A DNA stretch of 64,000 nt from an uncultured Pseudomonadota bacterium (lineage in GTDB: Bacteria; Pseudomonadota; Gammaproteobacteria; Burkholderiales; Thiobacillaceae), in NCBI GenBank assembly GCA_903835655.1, contig CAILNT010000028.1:23250-87249 (forward strand), given 5' to 3'. Made by a program: the position numbers and the translations under genes. Shown here piece after piece: positions 1 through 8,050 of the stretch (its first letter is position 1; every line of letters begins with the position of its first letter). Below the pieces are notes generated by a model. It saw nothing but the letters and a program-made list of their open reading frames with translations. It ran no database searches and was not told the origin of the DNA.

Positions 1-1
1 T

Positions 2-111
2 TGAAGCAGCACTGGCGAGGCCTTCCCCGTAGCGCTGGCATCCTTGCCGGCGTCTTTGAAAACAGCCGGCTGCAAGCCGGCGCTACAGAACCGCGATTAT
101 TTCTCTTTGAA
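2..111 (+). repeat. 110-bp repeat containing a GTAG-type palindrome (copy A)
   Basis: The segment matches the reverse complement of 24575-24684 without gaps and with 6 mismatches (about 95% identity). Its core, about 29-86, is an imperfect palindrome whose arms start with GTAGCGC and contain GCCGGC. That layout resembles paired REP (BIME) units of the GTAG type mobilised by RAYT transposases; this family assignment is inferred. The shared sequence extends about 25 bp beyond the palindrome on each side, so more than the hairpin was copied. A reading frame across 1-318 looks like a by-product of the repeat, not a gene. Confidence 0.85.
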
Positions 112-448
112 TCAACGGGTTGCCGCGCGCACGGACGTTCCCCGCTTGCGCCCACTCGCGGGCGGGCGCCGTTCGCATCGTGCGGACCGAGGACGGTGCT
201 CCCGTTCCTCTTCCTGTTCCTCGTTCCCGAGGTCGCCCCACCTGAGCCGTCCGCAATTTTGATCACGATCAAGCAGCCCGACGGAATGTCGTCCTGGAAG
301 TTCCGCATCCAACGGTAATTGATGCAAACGCATCACGCAGCTAGGCCGTCTGTACCCCATGCTGTCGACGGGTGTCTTCTCAGGGATAGCTGGGTAGTCG
401 CCGCGTGTACTGGTCAATTCCCGATAGAACGTAATAAGGAGACATAAA
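112..448. other. Non-coding leader region before the cytochrome locus
   Basis: No convincing gene is visible. The segment contains the FNR-type palindrome at 259-272. A possible -10 (TAATTG, 316-321) would put that palindrome near -62 from a start at about 328, which suits class I activation; this is an inference. The ribosome binding site AAGGAG lies at 436-441 ahead of the ATG at 449. Reading frames on both strands here are low complexity (runs of Pro/Leu or charged residues) and are judged spurious. Confidence 0.6.
259..272. promoter_or_regulatory. Perfect FNR/ANR-type operator
   Basis: TTGATCACGATCAA matches the FNR consensus TTGAT-N4-ATCAA at every defined position. It lies about 177 bp before the start codon of the first multiheme cytochrome gene. 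FNR-family regulators bind such sites when oxygen is scarce, so the electron-conduit genes may be induced under oxygen limitation. The match is seen directly; binding and direction of regulation are inferred. Confidence 0.7.
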
Positions 449-3400
449 ATGTTGGCTTCCAGGGTTTTTTCATTAATAAGAATAGGGCTTCTGGCCCTGG
501 CAGTCGGCGGACTCGCCGGCTGCGGAGGTAGCGGTAGCGATGGGGCCAACGGCACCAACGGTACCAATGGCACTAACGGCAGCAACGGCAGCAACGGCAC
601 CAACGGAATCAACGGCATTATCCCGGCCAGCAGCATGTCCGCCGCTCAGTGGATGGCGCTCAAGCCGAAGATCAGTGCCAGTGACATCAAGATCGACATG
701 AACGGCGGCAAGCCGATCATCACCTTCAAAGTCAGCGACAGCGTCACCGGCCTTCCGGTCATCGGTCTGGGCGGTCAATACCAGGCCAACATGACCACCA
801 CCACGCCGACGCCCGCTAGCGCAGCACTGGTTCCCACCACCTACAACATCTCCTTCACTGTCGCCAAGTTGGTACCTGGCGTAGCTTGCACGCAGATAAG
901 CGCATCGGGCGGAACCCCGGCTGGCTGTGGCGGCCCGAGCAAGTGGGTCAACTATCTCGTGAGCAATCCCGGCACGGCGGCTCCCGCAGGATTCCCGGCA
1001 GCTCTGGCATACCTGGGGGTCGGCAACTATCCAAGCGCAGACTCTGCCGGAGCAATCGTGGATAACGGTGACGGTACCTATAAGTACACCTTCTATCGCA
1101 ACCTCAACGATATGGCGGCCTTCGTCGCTGCGTTGACCGACGACGCTACTCACCTGAAGGCGGATCTCGGCGACGTGAGCTACCAGCCGACCCTGACCCA
1201 CCGCCTGGGTATCATCATCAGCGGCAGCCAGCCCGGCACCGGCAGCAACACGCCTGACCACTCGACCAGCAGCGTCGCAGCCGTGCCCCTGGTCTACACC
1301 TTCAATACCGCCTACGATTTCATTCCCGCTACTGGGAAAACTGTGGTTGCCGGTACGGATACCACGCGCAATATCGTCATGAAGGACGCTTGCGGCGATT
1401 GCCACAACGGCAAGGGCATAGGCCACGCCAGCACGAATGCTCTGGCTCCCGGCATGACCATCGGTCGCAACGACCCGGTTCTGTGCGTGACCTGTCACAC
1501 CGACCAGACCAAGTATGGTTTCGTCAATGGTAGCGGCACCACCAACGCCGCTGGCTATACCACCTACTACACGCAGAACACCACCGAAGGCGGCAATGCG
1601 GTGCGCGGTTCGGCGTTCGACTTCCCGCGCATGATCCACCAGACCCACATGGGTGCGGATCTGCCCGTGGGCACGCTCAACCTGAACAACCATTGCAACA
1701 CCACGACTGGTGCGAACCTCGCGCAGTGCTTGAACAAGGTCGGCTACCCGCAAGAAATTACCAACTGCGCCCAGTGCCACGGTGGCACGAAATCCAGCAA
1801 TGTTGCCGCACGCAAGACCACTGATGGCGACAACTGGCTGAATGTGCCCAGCCGCAAGGCCTGCGGCGCCTGCCATAACGGCATCGACTTCGGTACCGGC
1901 CTGGGCACGACCGTCGCTGGAGCTTCTACCGGCCACGCAGGTGGCGCGTACCAGGATGACAGCGCTTGTTCCTTCTGCCACTCTGGCGACACGAATGGCT
2001 TGAAGCCGATCGCAGTCGTCCACCGCAGTGTCACGCCGCAGACGCTCAACCCGACCACACAGGCCGGTGTCAAAAACGTCGCCTACGTCGTCAGCCGCGC
2101 CACGGTGACCGCCGGCATTCCGTCGATCGACTTCAGCATCAAGATCAACGGCAGCAACGTGACTTCGCTGACCGCGCCGACTTTGGCGAATGGTGGCCTG
2201 GTGAAGGATACCTGGACCGGCAAGACCGCCGTGCACAGCTCCTATGACCCGTTCACCGGCAAGGTCGCAACCTCCGCCAACAATACCAGCAGTGCTACTT
2301 CGCTGGTCGGCGGTCCGAGCTTCTATGTCGCCTTCGCCGTGCCGCAGGATGGCATCGCCACCCCGTCCGACTTCAACGCCACCGCTTCCGCACCGCTCAT
2401 CAACCTGCTGGTGGCTGCCGGAACTTCGCCGAGCGCCGGTACGATCGTGTGCGCGGCTGGCGGTGCCACCACCCTGGCGGCTTGCCCGGCGGGCGTCTAC
2501 ACCGCCACCCTGACCGGTGACACCGTGGGTCAGCCGCTGCCGGCCGACTGGAACGCTGCGACCGGCGCGCTGGTTAGCTCGAAGCCCAACGCGACCACCA
2601 AGCTGTACACGACCACCTACTACGGCAGTACCCTGTATGGCGGCGCGACTCAGGCGACCGAGACCAATCCTGTGTCCCACGCCGGTCTGGGCTACCTCAT
2701 CAACCCGAGCCCGATCAAGCTGCCGACCACGGCGACCATGGTTACCGCTGCGATGATAGGCGGTTTCACCCAGACCAATCTGACCGACGCGGCCCAACAG
2801 GCTTACTATCCCTATACCACGGCGGTCTACAACACCGCCGCGGGACTGGGACATCCCACCACCTCGACCTACACCACGGCGGGCACGTCTCCCAATGCCG
2901 CGGCTGGCGCGTCGGGCGGACTCGTAATCAATACTCCGACGCCGGTGTTGGTGGCAACGGGCTACACGGGTCGTCGTACCCTGGTATCGGGAGCGGCCTG
3001 CAACACATGCCATTCTCAGCTTGGCACGTCGCCTTCCTTCCATAGCGGCGCTCGCAACGACCCGACGACTTGTGCCTTCTGTCATACCCCCAACCGTAAC
3101 AGCAACCCCTGGGTGATTGACTCGACGGCCTTCGTTCACGCCTTGCACGGCACCAGCAAGCGCAGCAATGCCTTTACCTGGCAGAGCAGCATGGGTACGA
3201 ATATTCTGTATCCGGGTGTGCTGATGAACTGTGTGGACTGCCACGTTTCCGGCGCGTTCGACTACTCCACCGCCGCGACCGCGACCGTACTGCGCAATCG
3301 TCTGCCGCGCACGGCTGTGACTGGTTCGTTCAGCGTGAACCAGTTCGTGACGACCGGCGGGGTGGCTAACCCGGCCCCGACCACGGACGCCAACGTGGTA

Positions 3401-3853
3401 GTGAACCTGGTTGCCGACGCCACGATCCAGCAGGCCAGCCCGCTGTTCAATTATGGCCAGAGCGGTGCGGGTACCTCGGTCATCGCCGGTGCTGGCGACT
3501 ACAGGAACTACGGCAATGCCTTCAGCTTCACGCCCCTGGGCGCAGTGGTACCTGGTGTCGTGAGTAGCGGTACGGGAACGGTGGCTCCGGCACACATCGC
3601 CGTTCTGGCTGGTGGCGAGATCCTCAATGCCGACAATGCCACGCTGATGAATTCGCCGACGGCTGCGGCCTGCTTCAGCTGCCACGACTCGGATGCCGCC
3701 ACCGCTCACATGCGCAGCAATGGCGGCTCCATCCTGGCGACCCGTGCGGCAGTCAAGGCCGCCAACGGCTCGCTGATCAGCAACGAAGCCTGCCTGACTT
3801 GCCACGGCAAGGGTACTGGCACCTATGACATCAATGTGGTGCACCACAACTGA
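449..3853 (+). CDS. OmcA/MtrC-type surface decaheme cytochrome c (1134 aa)
   Basis: Outer-surface lipoprotein that would pass electrons between the MtrAB conduit and extracellular acceptors or donors. The N-terminus has a lipoprotein signal with lipobox LAGC (Cys about 25), then a flexible NGT/NGS-rich linker. Ten CXXCH heme motifs start near residues 315, 346, 440, 472, 507 and 851, 875, 928, 1075, 1115. This 5 + 5 pattern fits the beta domain/pentaheme/beta domain/pentaheme layout of MtrC. At 1134 residues it is much longer than Shewanella MtrC (about 670); the extra length is mainly the N-terminal domain and the 340-residue stretch between the heme groups. AAGGAG precedes the ATG by 7 bp. 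It is the first gene of the electron-transfer locus and is followed by a terminator. Confidence 0.93.
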   Translation: MLASRVFSLIRIGLLALAVGGLAGCGGSGSDGANGTNGTNGTNGSNGSNGTNGINGIIPASSMSAAQWMALKPKISASDIKIDMNGGKPIITFKVSDSVTGLPVIGLGGQYQANMTTTTPTPASAALVPTTYNISFTVAKLVPGVACTQISASGGTPAGCGGPSKWVNYLVSNPGTAAPAGFPAALAYLGVGNYPSADSAGAIVDNGDGTYKYTFYRNLNDMAAFVAALTDDATHLKADLGDVSYQPTLTHRLGIIISGSQPGTGSNTPDHSTSSVAAVPLVYTFNTAYDFIPATGKTVVAGTDTTRNIVMKDACGDCHNGKGIGHASTNALAPGMTIGRNDPVLCVTCHTDQTKYGFVNGSGTTNAAGYTTYYTQNTTEGGNAVRGSAFDFPRMIHQTHMGADLPVGTLNLNNHCNTTTGANLAQCLNKVGYPQEITNCAQCHGGTKSSNVAARKTTDGDNWLNVPSRKACGACHNGIDFGTGLGTTVAGASTGHAGGAYQDDSACSFCHSGDTNGLKPIAVVHRSVTPQTLNPTTQAGVKNVAYVVSRATVTAGIPSIDFSIKINGSNVTSLTAPTLANGGLVKDTWTGKTAVHSSYDPFTGKVATSANNTSSATSLVGGPSFYVAFAVPQDGIATPSDFNATASAPLINLLVAAGTSPSAGTIVCAAGGATTLAACPAGVYTATLTGDTVGQPLPADWNAATGALVSSKPNATTKLYTTTYYGSTLYGGATQATETNPVSHAGLGYLINPSPIKLPTTATMVTAAMIGGFTQTNLTDAAQQAYYPYTTAVYNTAAGLGHPTTSTYTTAGTSPNAAAGASGGLVINTPTPVLVATGYTGRRTLVSGAACNTCHSQLGTSPSFHSGARNDPTTCAFCHTPNRNSNPWVIDSTAFVHALHGTSKRSNAFTWQSSMGTNILYPGVLMNCVDCHVSGAFDYSTAATATVLRNRLPRTAVTGSFSVNQFVTTGGVANPAPTTDANVVVNLVADATIQQASPLFNYGQSGAGTSVIAGAGDYRNYGNAFSFTPLGAVVPGVVSSGTGTVAPAHIAVLAGGEILNADNATLMNSPTAAACFSCHDSDAATAHMRSNGGSILATRAAVKAANGSLISNEACLTCHGKGTGTYDINVVHHN
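548..616 (+). repeat. 9-bp tandem repeat encoding (N-G-T/S) linker
   Basis: About 7.7 head-to-tail copies of a 9-bp unit (AACGGCACC with variants) encode repeated Asn-Gly-Thr/Ser directly after the lipobox of the decaheme cytochrome. Each unit adds three residues, so copy-number change would stay in frame and alter only the length of the tether. Confidence 0.9.
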
Positions 3854-3872
3854 TGTTGGCTTGATCTGCGGC

Positions 3873-3894
3873 ACCGGGGTGCGAGCACCCCGGT
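3873..3894 (+). other. Perfect hairpin after the decaheme gene
   Basis: ACCGGGGTGC-GA-GCACCCCGGT forms a 10-bp stem with a 2-nt loop, 20 bp after the stop codon. There is no T-run, so it is more likely an mRNA 3'-end stabilising structure than a terminator. Confidence 0.55.
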
Positions 3895-3920
3895 AAGCCT
3901 AGCCGCTTTAGCCCACTTCG

Positions 3921-3949
3921 CCCGGATGCGGCAACGCATCCGGGTTTTT
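3921..3949 (+). terminator. Rho-independent terminator
   Basis: CCCGGATGCG-GCAA-CGCATCCGGG is a perfect 10-bp stem followed at once by TTTTT. It lies 68 bp after the first decaheme gene and 76 bp before the helix-hairpin-helix gene, so the first cytochrome may be made mainly from its own transcript. Confidence 0.9.
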
Positions 3950-4024
3950 CCATGGTGCTGGCAGCCAGATAAACGCACTGGTTAGACAGCGAAACATCCA
4001 CTCAGTACATTACTGGAGAATTGA

Positions 4025-4432
4025 ATGAATCGCGGTAATTTCAAACTCATGGTCATGCTCGTCAGCCTGCTGCTCGGCGCGGGCCCGTCACTGGCTAACG
4101 ACCCGGTAGCCTCGCAACCCGGCAAATCGCCACCGTCGAAATACCGGCATGCCCATGCCAAGTACAAACTGGTTAACATTAACGCCGCCAGCAAGTCCGA
4201 ATTGATGAAATTGCCCGGCATTCACGCCGCCGAGGCGGATCGGATCATTGCTGGCCGCCCTTTTGGCAGCAAGGCCTGGCTGGTCACAAAATTGATCATT
4301 ACGGAGGCGGTGTATGACGGCCTCAAGGATCGCGTCGTCGCCAAGCAGGATAAGCAGACCCTGGATATTCTGCTCAAGCGCAATAACACCGTTGCGGCAA
4401 AAGCCGCACCTAATTCAGCGCCCAAGAAATAG
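4025..4432 (+). CDS. ComEA-like helix-hairpin-helix protein, exported (135 aa)
   Basis: Small secreted protein. Residues 1-25 form a signal peptide (Lys/Arg-poor hydrophobic stretch ending SLAND). Residues about 40-105 carry the ComEA-type pattern: VNINAASKSELMKLPGI followed by A-D-I-I, then a second half with KAWLV. In competence ComEA this fold binds DNA in the periplasm; whether this protein does so is unknown. It sits between two decaheme cytochrome genes, with a terminator upstream and about 255 bp to the next gene. The C-terminal 30 residues are basic and Ala-rich. Family assignment is firm; its role in an electron-transfer locus is not known to me. Confidence 0.85.
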   Translation: MNRGNFKLMVMLVSLLLGAGPSLANDPVASQPGKSPPSKYRHAHAKYKLVNINAASKSELMKLPGIHAAEADRIIAGRPFGSKAWLVTKLIITEAVYDGLKDRVVAKQDKQTLDILLKRNNTVAAKAAPNSAPKK

Positions 4433-4521
4433 TCGTGCCGGGCGGTCGCGAAGCCCTGAATTTATTGAGTGGCATCGGTCGGTGTGGCGGATAAAACGGA
4501 TTTGTGAACCATCGCGTACCT

Positions 4522-4527
4522 TATAAT
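4522..4527 (+). promoter_or_regulatory. Candidate -10 element (TATAAT)
   Basis: A perfect TATAAT lies about 160 bp before the second decaheme gene in the 255-bp gap 4433-4687. The nearest -35-like sequence (TTGTGA, 4502-4507) is only 14 bp away, so the promoter is tentative. Confidence 0.4.
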
Positions 4528-4687
4528 CCCCGGGCGATGCATTGATGTGATGACCCGAAGGGCAACGAAGTCCGGTCTGGTGTTCCCACTCGATCCTGGG
4601 GGAGAGAGTACAATCGCGCGATCCGGACGGCTGGCCCGATGGTGTATCTGGTATGTGGATGTTGTTATGAAATCGACGGAGATGAGC

Positions 4688-7048
4688 ATGAACTTCCGGT
4701 TGGCTGGAGCGGCACTGCTGCTGACATTGGCATTGACGGGATGTGGCGGCGGGGGCAGTGGGTCAGGTGGGAACAGCGTCATTCCTGTGAGCGCCGCCCA
4801 GACAGGCGCGACCATCACCGGCGTAACGGTGGCCAGCCCGCCGGTCGTGACCTTCGTTGTCAAAGATTCCGCTGGCAATCCGGTCACCGGCCTGAAGTTA
4901 TATGATGCAGCGGATACCTCCGCCTGCAAAGGCGCCAACGTCACTTTCGCCATCGCCAAGTTCGACGGCGACAACTGGCAGAACCTGATCTCGCGGCAGA
5001 GATATGTGGCGGACGATCTGTCCAATCCGGCTGCGCCGAAATATGCCGTCATCGAAGGCACGACCGACCCGAAACCGACGGCCACCCTCACCAATACTGA
5101 TCCGACCCATCCGGTCGTGGGCAGCCTGGAAGAAAGCAGCGGCGTCTACACCTACCGCTTCGCCATCGATGTCACGACCCCGCTGCTGATGGCCAACGCG
5201 GTCGATCAGCGCAATGTTTCTCTCGGGCGGGTCGCCAACAATGGCAACCTGGCCGTCAAGGACGGCGCGACGCTGCACCGTGTCGCGCTCCAGTTGTGTT
5301 ACGTGGACCCGTTGACCCAGCAGGCGGTAAAGGTCAACCCCTACGTGGATTTCACGCTCGACGGCGCGGGCAAGGGCGTGATCAATACGGACACTCATGG
5401 GGTGCCGTCCGCCTTGCGCAAGGTGGTGGACCGGGCCTCCTGCAACGAGTGCCATCAGAATCTGGCGCTACACGGCGGTGGCCGCATCGATCCGAATTAC
5501 TGCGTGATGTGCCACAACCCGGGTAGTCGTGACTACGCGACAGGCAATCTCATCGACCTCAAGCTGATGGTGCACAAATTCCACATGGGCCGGCGTCTGA
5601 CCCAGGACTATGCGGTGCAATCGGCTGTGGCGCGCAAGAATACCGGCGGTATGATCACCGGGATGCTGTATCCCCAGGATCAACGCAACTGCGTGAAGTG
5701 CCATGACGGCTCGGCAACGGCCGTCCATCCGACCGCGCAGGGTGACAACTGGCAAGGCAAGGCGAGCAAGAATGCCTGCTGGGCCTGCCACGACGACTAC
5801 AAGACGCCGGGCTCCAAATGGCAACTGGCGCATGCCAGCTATTCTGCCTTCATTTCGCCAAGCATCGCCAATCCGGATGCCACGCCGGATATCTACTGCC
5901 GCTCTTGCCATACTCAGGGTGGAACCTTGGCACCGCCGGTAGCCAAGTCGCATGCGATCACGGAACTTGGTCTGAGCGCGAATTACCAGCTCAACATCCA
6001 TGGCATCACCAGGAACGCCAACAACACCTTGACGGTGGAGTACTCGGTAAGCAACCCGGCCACGAGCAGCACCTACGATATCCAAAGCTCGCAGTACAGC
6101 TACATCACGGGTGCCACCACCACGAAGACCTTTGCCGGCCTGAACCTCCTGTTCGCCTGGGGCGACTACTCGAACGGCGGCCAAGCTCGTGGCCAGCCGA
6201 TCTCCGTCAACGCCTTGTCCGGCACCAAGCTGGGCAGCGGCAATCACTACTCGCTGACCTCCAGCGTGCTCCCGGCCACGGGCACGGTGACCGTGGCCTT
6301 CGTGGGCAATGTCAACCCGCCCGATTCCTTGGGGGCGAGCCTGACGGTGCCGGTGGCCAATGTGACCCAGAATTACGCCATGAGCGGGATCGTGCAAGCC
6401 CGGCGGCAGGTAGTCAGCGCCGCCAAGTGCAATGCCTGCCATGGCCAGAACGTCGGCTATACGGACATCACAACCGCCACGCCATCCTTGAGCGGGCATG
6501 GCGGCAGCACCGATCCCCAGACCTGCGCGATCTGCCACAACGGCAATCTCGATGCGACCACCTCGAATCTGGTCGCGCATAACGCGGATTCCGGCGACTT
6601 CAAGCGCATGATCCATAAGGTGCATAAGGCGCAAGGGACGAACTATCCCGTGATGCCCTCGGCCGCGCTAACGGCCCTGACCTCGACCAGCCGACTCATG
6701 CCGGGCGCCATGGTGGGGACCTACACGGGCATCATGAATTGCACGGTCTGCCACGAAGGCACCACCTATTTGACCAGCTCCAGCGTTCTGGGCAGCAGCA
6801 CCAGCGTCAATGGCGTCGATGCTCTGGATCCCACCCAGAACGGGGTCATCAGTCCCAAGGCCGCCGCCTGCTCGTCCTGCCACACGGACGCAGCAGGTAC
6901 GGCCATGCGGGACCACATGATCCAGGGCGGAGCCGTATTCGGCACGGTCACCCAGGCGAACGTCGGCACGGTGTTCGAGCAATGCGACGGCTGCCACCTG
7001 CCTGGAGCGGTGATGGCGGTGGACAAGGCGCACGGATTGACGAATTAA
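4688..7048 (+). CDS. Second OmcA/MtrC-type decaheme lipoprotein cytochrome (786 aa)
   Basis: Paralogue of the gene at 449-3853 and closer to the usual family size. The signal peptide ends in lipobox LTGC and is followed by a Gly/Ser linker. Ten CXXCH motifs begin near residues 252, 272, 335, 364, 404 and 581, 613, 685, 728, 766, again as two pentaheme groups separated by a beta-rich segment. The chosen ATG (4688) has GGAG 6 bp upstream; in-frame ATGs at 4667 and 4682 are alternatives, and the longer reading frame from 4547 lacks a signal sequence. It precedes the isomerase, mtrA-like and mtrB-like genes on the same strand, so it probably belongs to their transcript. Expected on the outer cell surface. 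Confidence 0.92.
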   Translation: MNFRLAGAALLLTLALTGCGGGGSGSGGNSVIPVSAAQTGATITGVTVASPPVVTFVVKDSAGNPVTGLKLYDAADTSACKGANVTFAIAKFDGDNWQNLISRQRYVADDLSNPAAPKYAVIEGTTDPKPTATLTNTDPTHPVVGSLEESSGVYTYRFAIDVTTPLLMANAVDQRNVSLGRVANNGNLAVKDGATLHRVALQLCYVDPLTQQAVKVNPYVDFTLDGAGKGVINTDTHGVPSALRKVVDRASCNECHQNLALHGGGRIDPNYCVMCHNPGSRDYATGNLIDLKLMVHKFHMGRRLTQDYAVQSAVARKNTGGMITGMLYPQDQRNCVKCHDGSATAVHPTAQGDNWQGKASKNACWACHDDYKTPGSKWQLAHASYSAFISPSIANPDATPDIYCRSCHTQGGTLAPPVAKSHAITELGLSANYQLNIHGITRNANNTLTVEYSVSNPATSSTYDIQSSQYSYITGATTTKTFAGLNLLFAWGDYSNGGQARGQPISVNALSGTKLGSGNHYSLTSSVLPATGTVTVAFVGNVNPPDSLGASLTVPVANVTQNYAMSGIVQARRQVVSAAKCNACHGQNVGYTDITTATPSLSGHGGSTDPQTCAICHNGNLDATTSNLVAHNADSGDFKRMIHKVHKAQGTNYPVMPSAALTALTSTSRLMPGAMVGTYTGIMNCTVCHEGTTYLTSSSVLGSSTSVNGVDALDPTQNGVISPKAAACSSCHTDAAGTAMRDHMIQGGAVFGTVTQANVGTVFEQCDGCHLPGAVMAVDKAHGLTN

Positions 7049-7125
7049 GGGACTCGCAAGGGACTCGCGGCGCGGACGCCGCGTGCATGATGTATGCCGT
7101 TTTGTTGATGAGGATTGGGGAAGTT

Positions 7126-7971
7126 ATGAAATTGACCAGCATCTACGTCGCCGTTGCCATGAGCCTTGCCTTGGGCGCGTGCCACGGCGGGAAGTCGGAG
7201 ATCGCGTCTGGCGAAGCCGTTAAGGTGAATGGCCAGGCGATCAGCGTGGCCGAGTTGAACGAAAAATCGGGTAATGCGCACACCGATGCCAAGACGTCCG
7301 TTCCAGGGCCGATATTGAAGATGACGATCGAAACCGAGTTGCTACGCCAGGCGGCGGTCCAGGAAAAGCTGGACGTGGACGCCGACGTGCACGCGAGAAT
7401 CGCCAATTCGACCCGGATGATCCTGGCCACGGCCTATATGCAAAAGCAATTGGCCGCGATCGCCAAGCCGGGCGACGCCGATGTTGCTGCTTATTTCAAC
7501 CAGAATCCGGAACGTTTTGCGCAGCGCCAGCAATACCAGTTCCAGGAGTTCAGCATCCAGCCGCCAGCAGGCAAGGCCTCTGAGGTTCAAGCGCTGGCGG
7601 CCAAGGTGAAGAGCCCGGATGAACTGGAGAAATGGCTGGCAGCGAACAATATTCCGCACAGCAGCACGCCCGCGACGACGACCGGGGACCAGTTACCCGA
7701 CGCGGTAATGCAGAAGCTCAAGGGCGTGAAGGCTGGGGGGAGTGTCGTCCTGGGCGACGGCAAACAGTTGAATGTGGTGTTCGTTCTCTCCGAACAGCCG
7801 CAGCCGATGTTGTTGGCGCAGGCTTCGGCCGCGATCACGAATCAATTGTGGGACAAGCGCAAACGCGAGACCCTGGAAAAGATGATGAAGCAGCTCCACG
7901 ACAAGGCAAAGATCGAGTATGTGGCGCCCTTCACGGAAAACGGTTTTTCCGCCCCCGCAACCCCGCATTGA
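7126..7971 (+). CDS. EpsD-type peptidyl-prolyl cis-trans isomerase lipoprotein (281 aa)
   Basis: Periplasmic folding factor. A lipoprotein signal ends LALGAC (Cys about 19). An N-terminal SurA-like helical region follows (VNGQ-I-V-ELN, residues about 32-130), then a shortened, PpiC-like parvulin segment (residues about 130-245). It most resembles the EpsD family of peptidyl-prolyl isomerases. Placed between a surface decaheme gene and mtrA/mtrB, it may help fold the barrel or the multiheme proteins; this is inferred from position only. GGGGAAG precedes the ATG by 5 bp. The longer open frame upstream overlaps the cytochrome gene and is not coding. Confidence 0.8.
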   Translation: MKLTSIYVAVAMSLALGACHGGKSEIASGEAVKVNGQAISVAELNEKSGNAHTDAKTSVPGPILKMTIETELLRQAAVQEKLDVDADVHARIANSTRMILATAYMQKQLAAIAKPGDADVAAYFNQNPERFAQRQQYQFQEFSIQPPAGKASEVQALAAKVKSPDELEKWLAANNIPHSSTPATTTGDQLPDAVMQKLKGVKAGGSVVLGDGKQLNVVFVLSEQPQPMLLAQASAAITNQLWDKRKRETLEKMMKQLHDKAKIEYVAPFTENGFSAPATPH

Positions 7972-8050
7972 CCGGCCGCGGCTCTTTGCCGGCAGGGTTT
8001 CACCGTGTACTCTGATGCCGTCTAGGCGAACCGAATTGGGACTTAAGCGC

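Noticed and set aside
1..318. Reading frame from the first base
   Set aside because: It runs through the 110-bp repeat and low-complexity sequence, has no ribosome site and shows no recognisable domain.
548..616. Tandem repeat as a CRISPR-like array
   Set aside because: The units are 9 bp, contiguous without spacers and in frame within a coding sequence.
473..3874. Very long open frame (about 1130 codons) antisense to the first decaheme gene
   Set aside because: It mirrors the sense gene in a high-GC region, has no domain logic, and the sense frame has a signal peptide and ten heme motifs.
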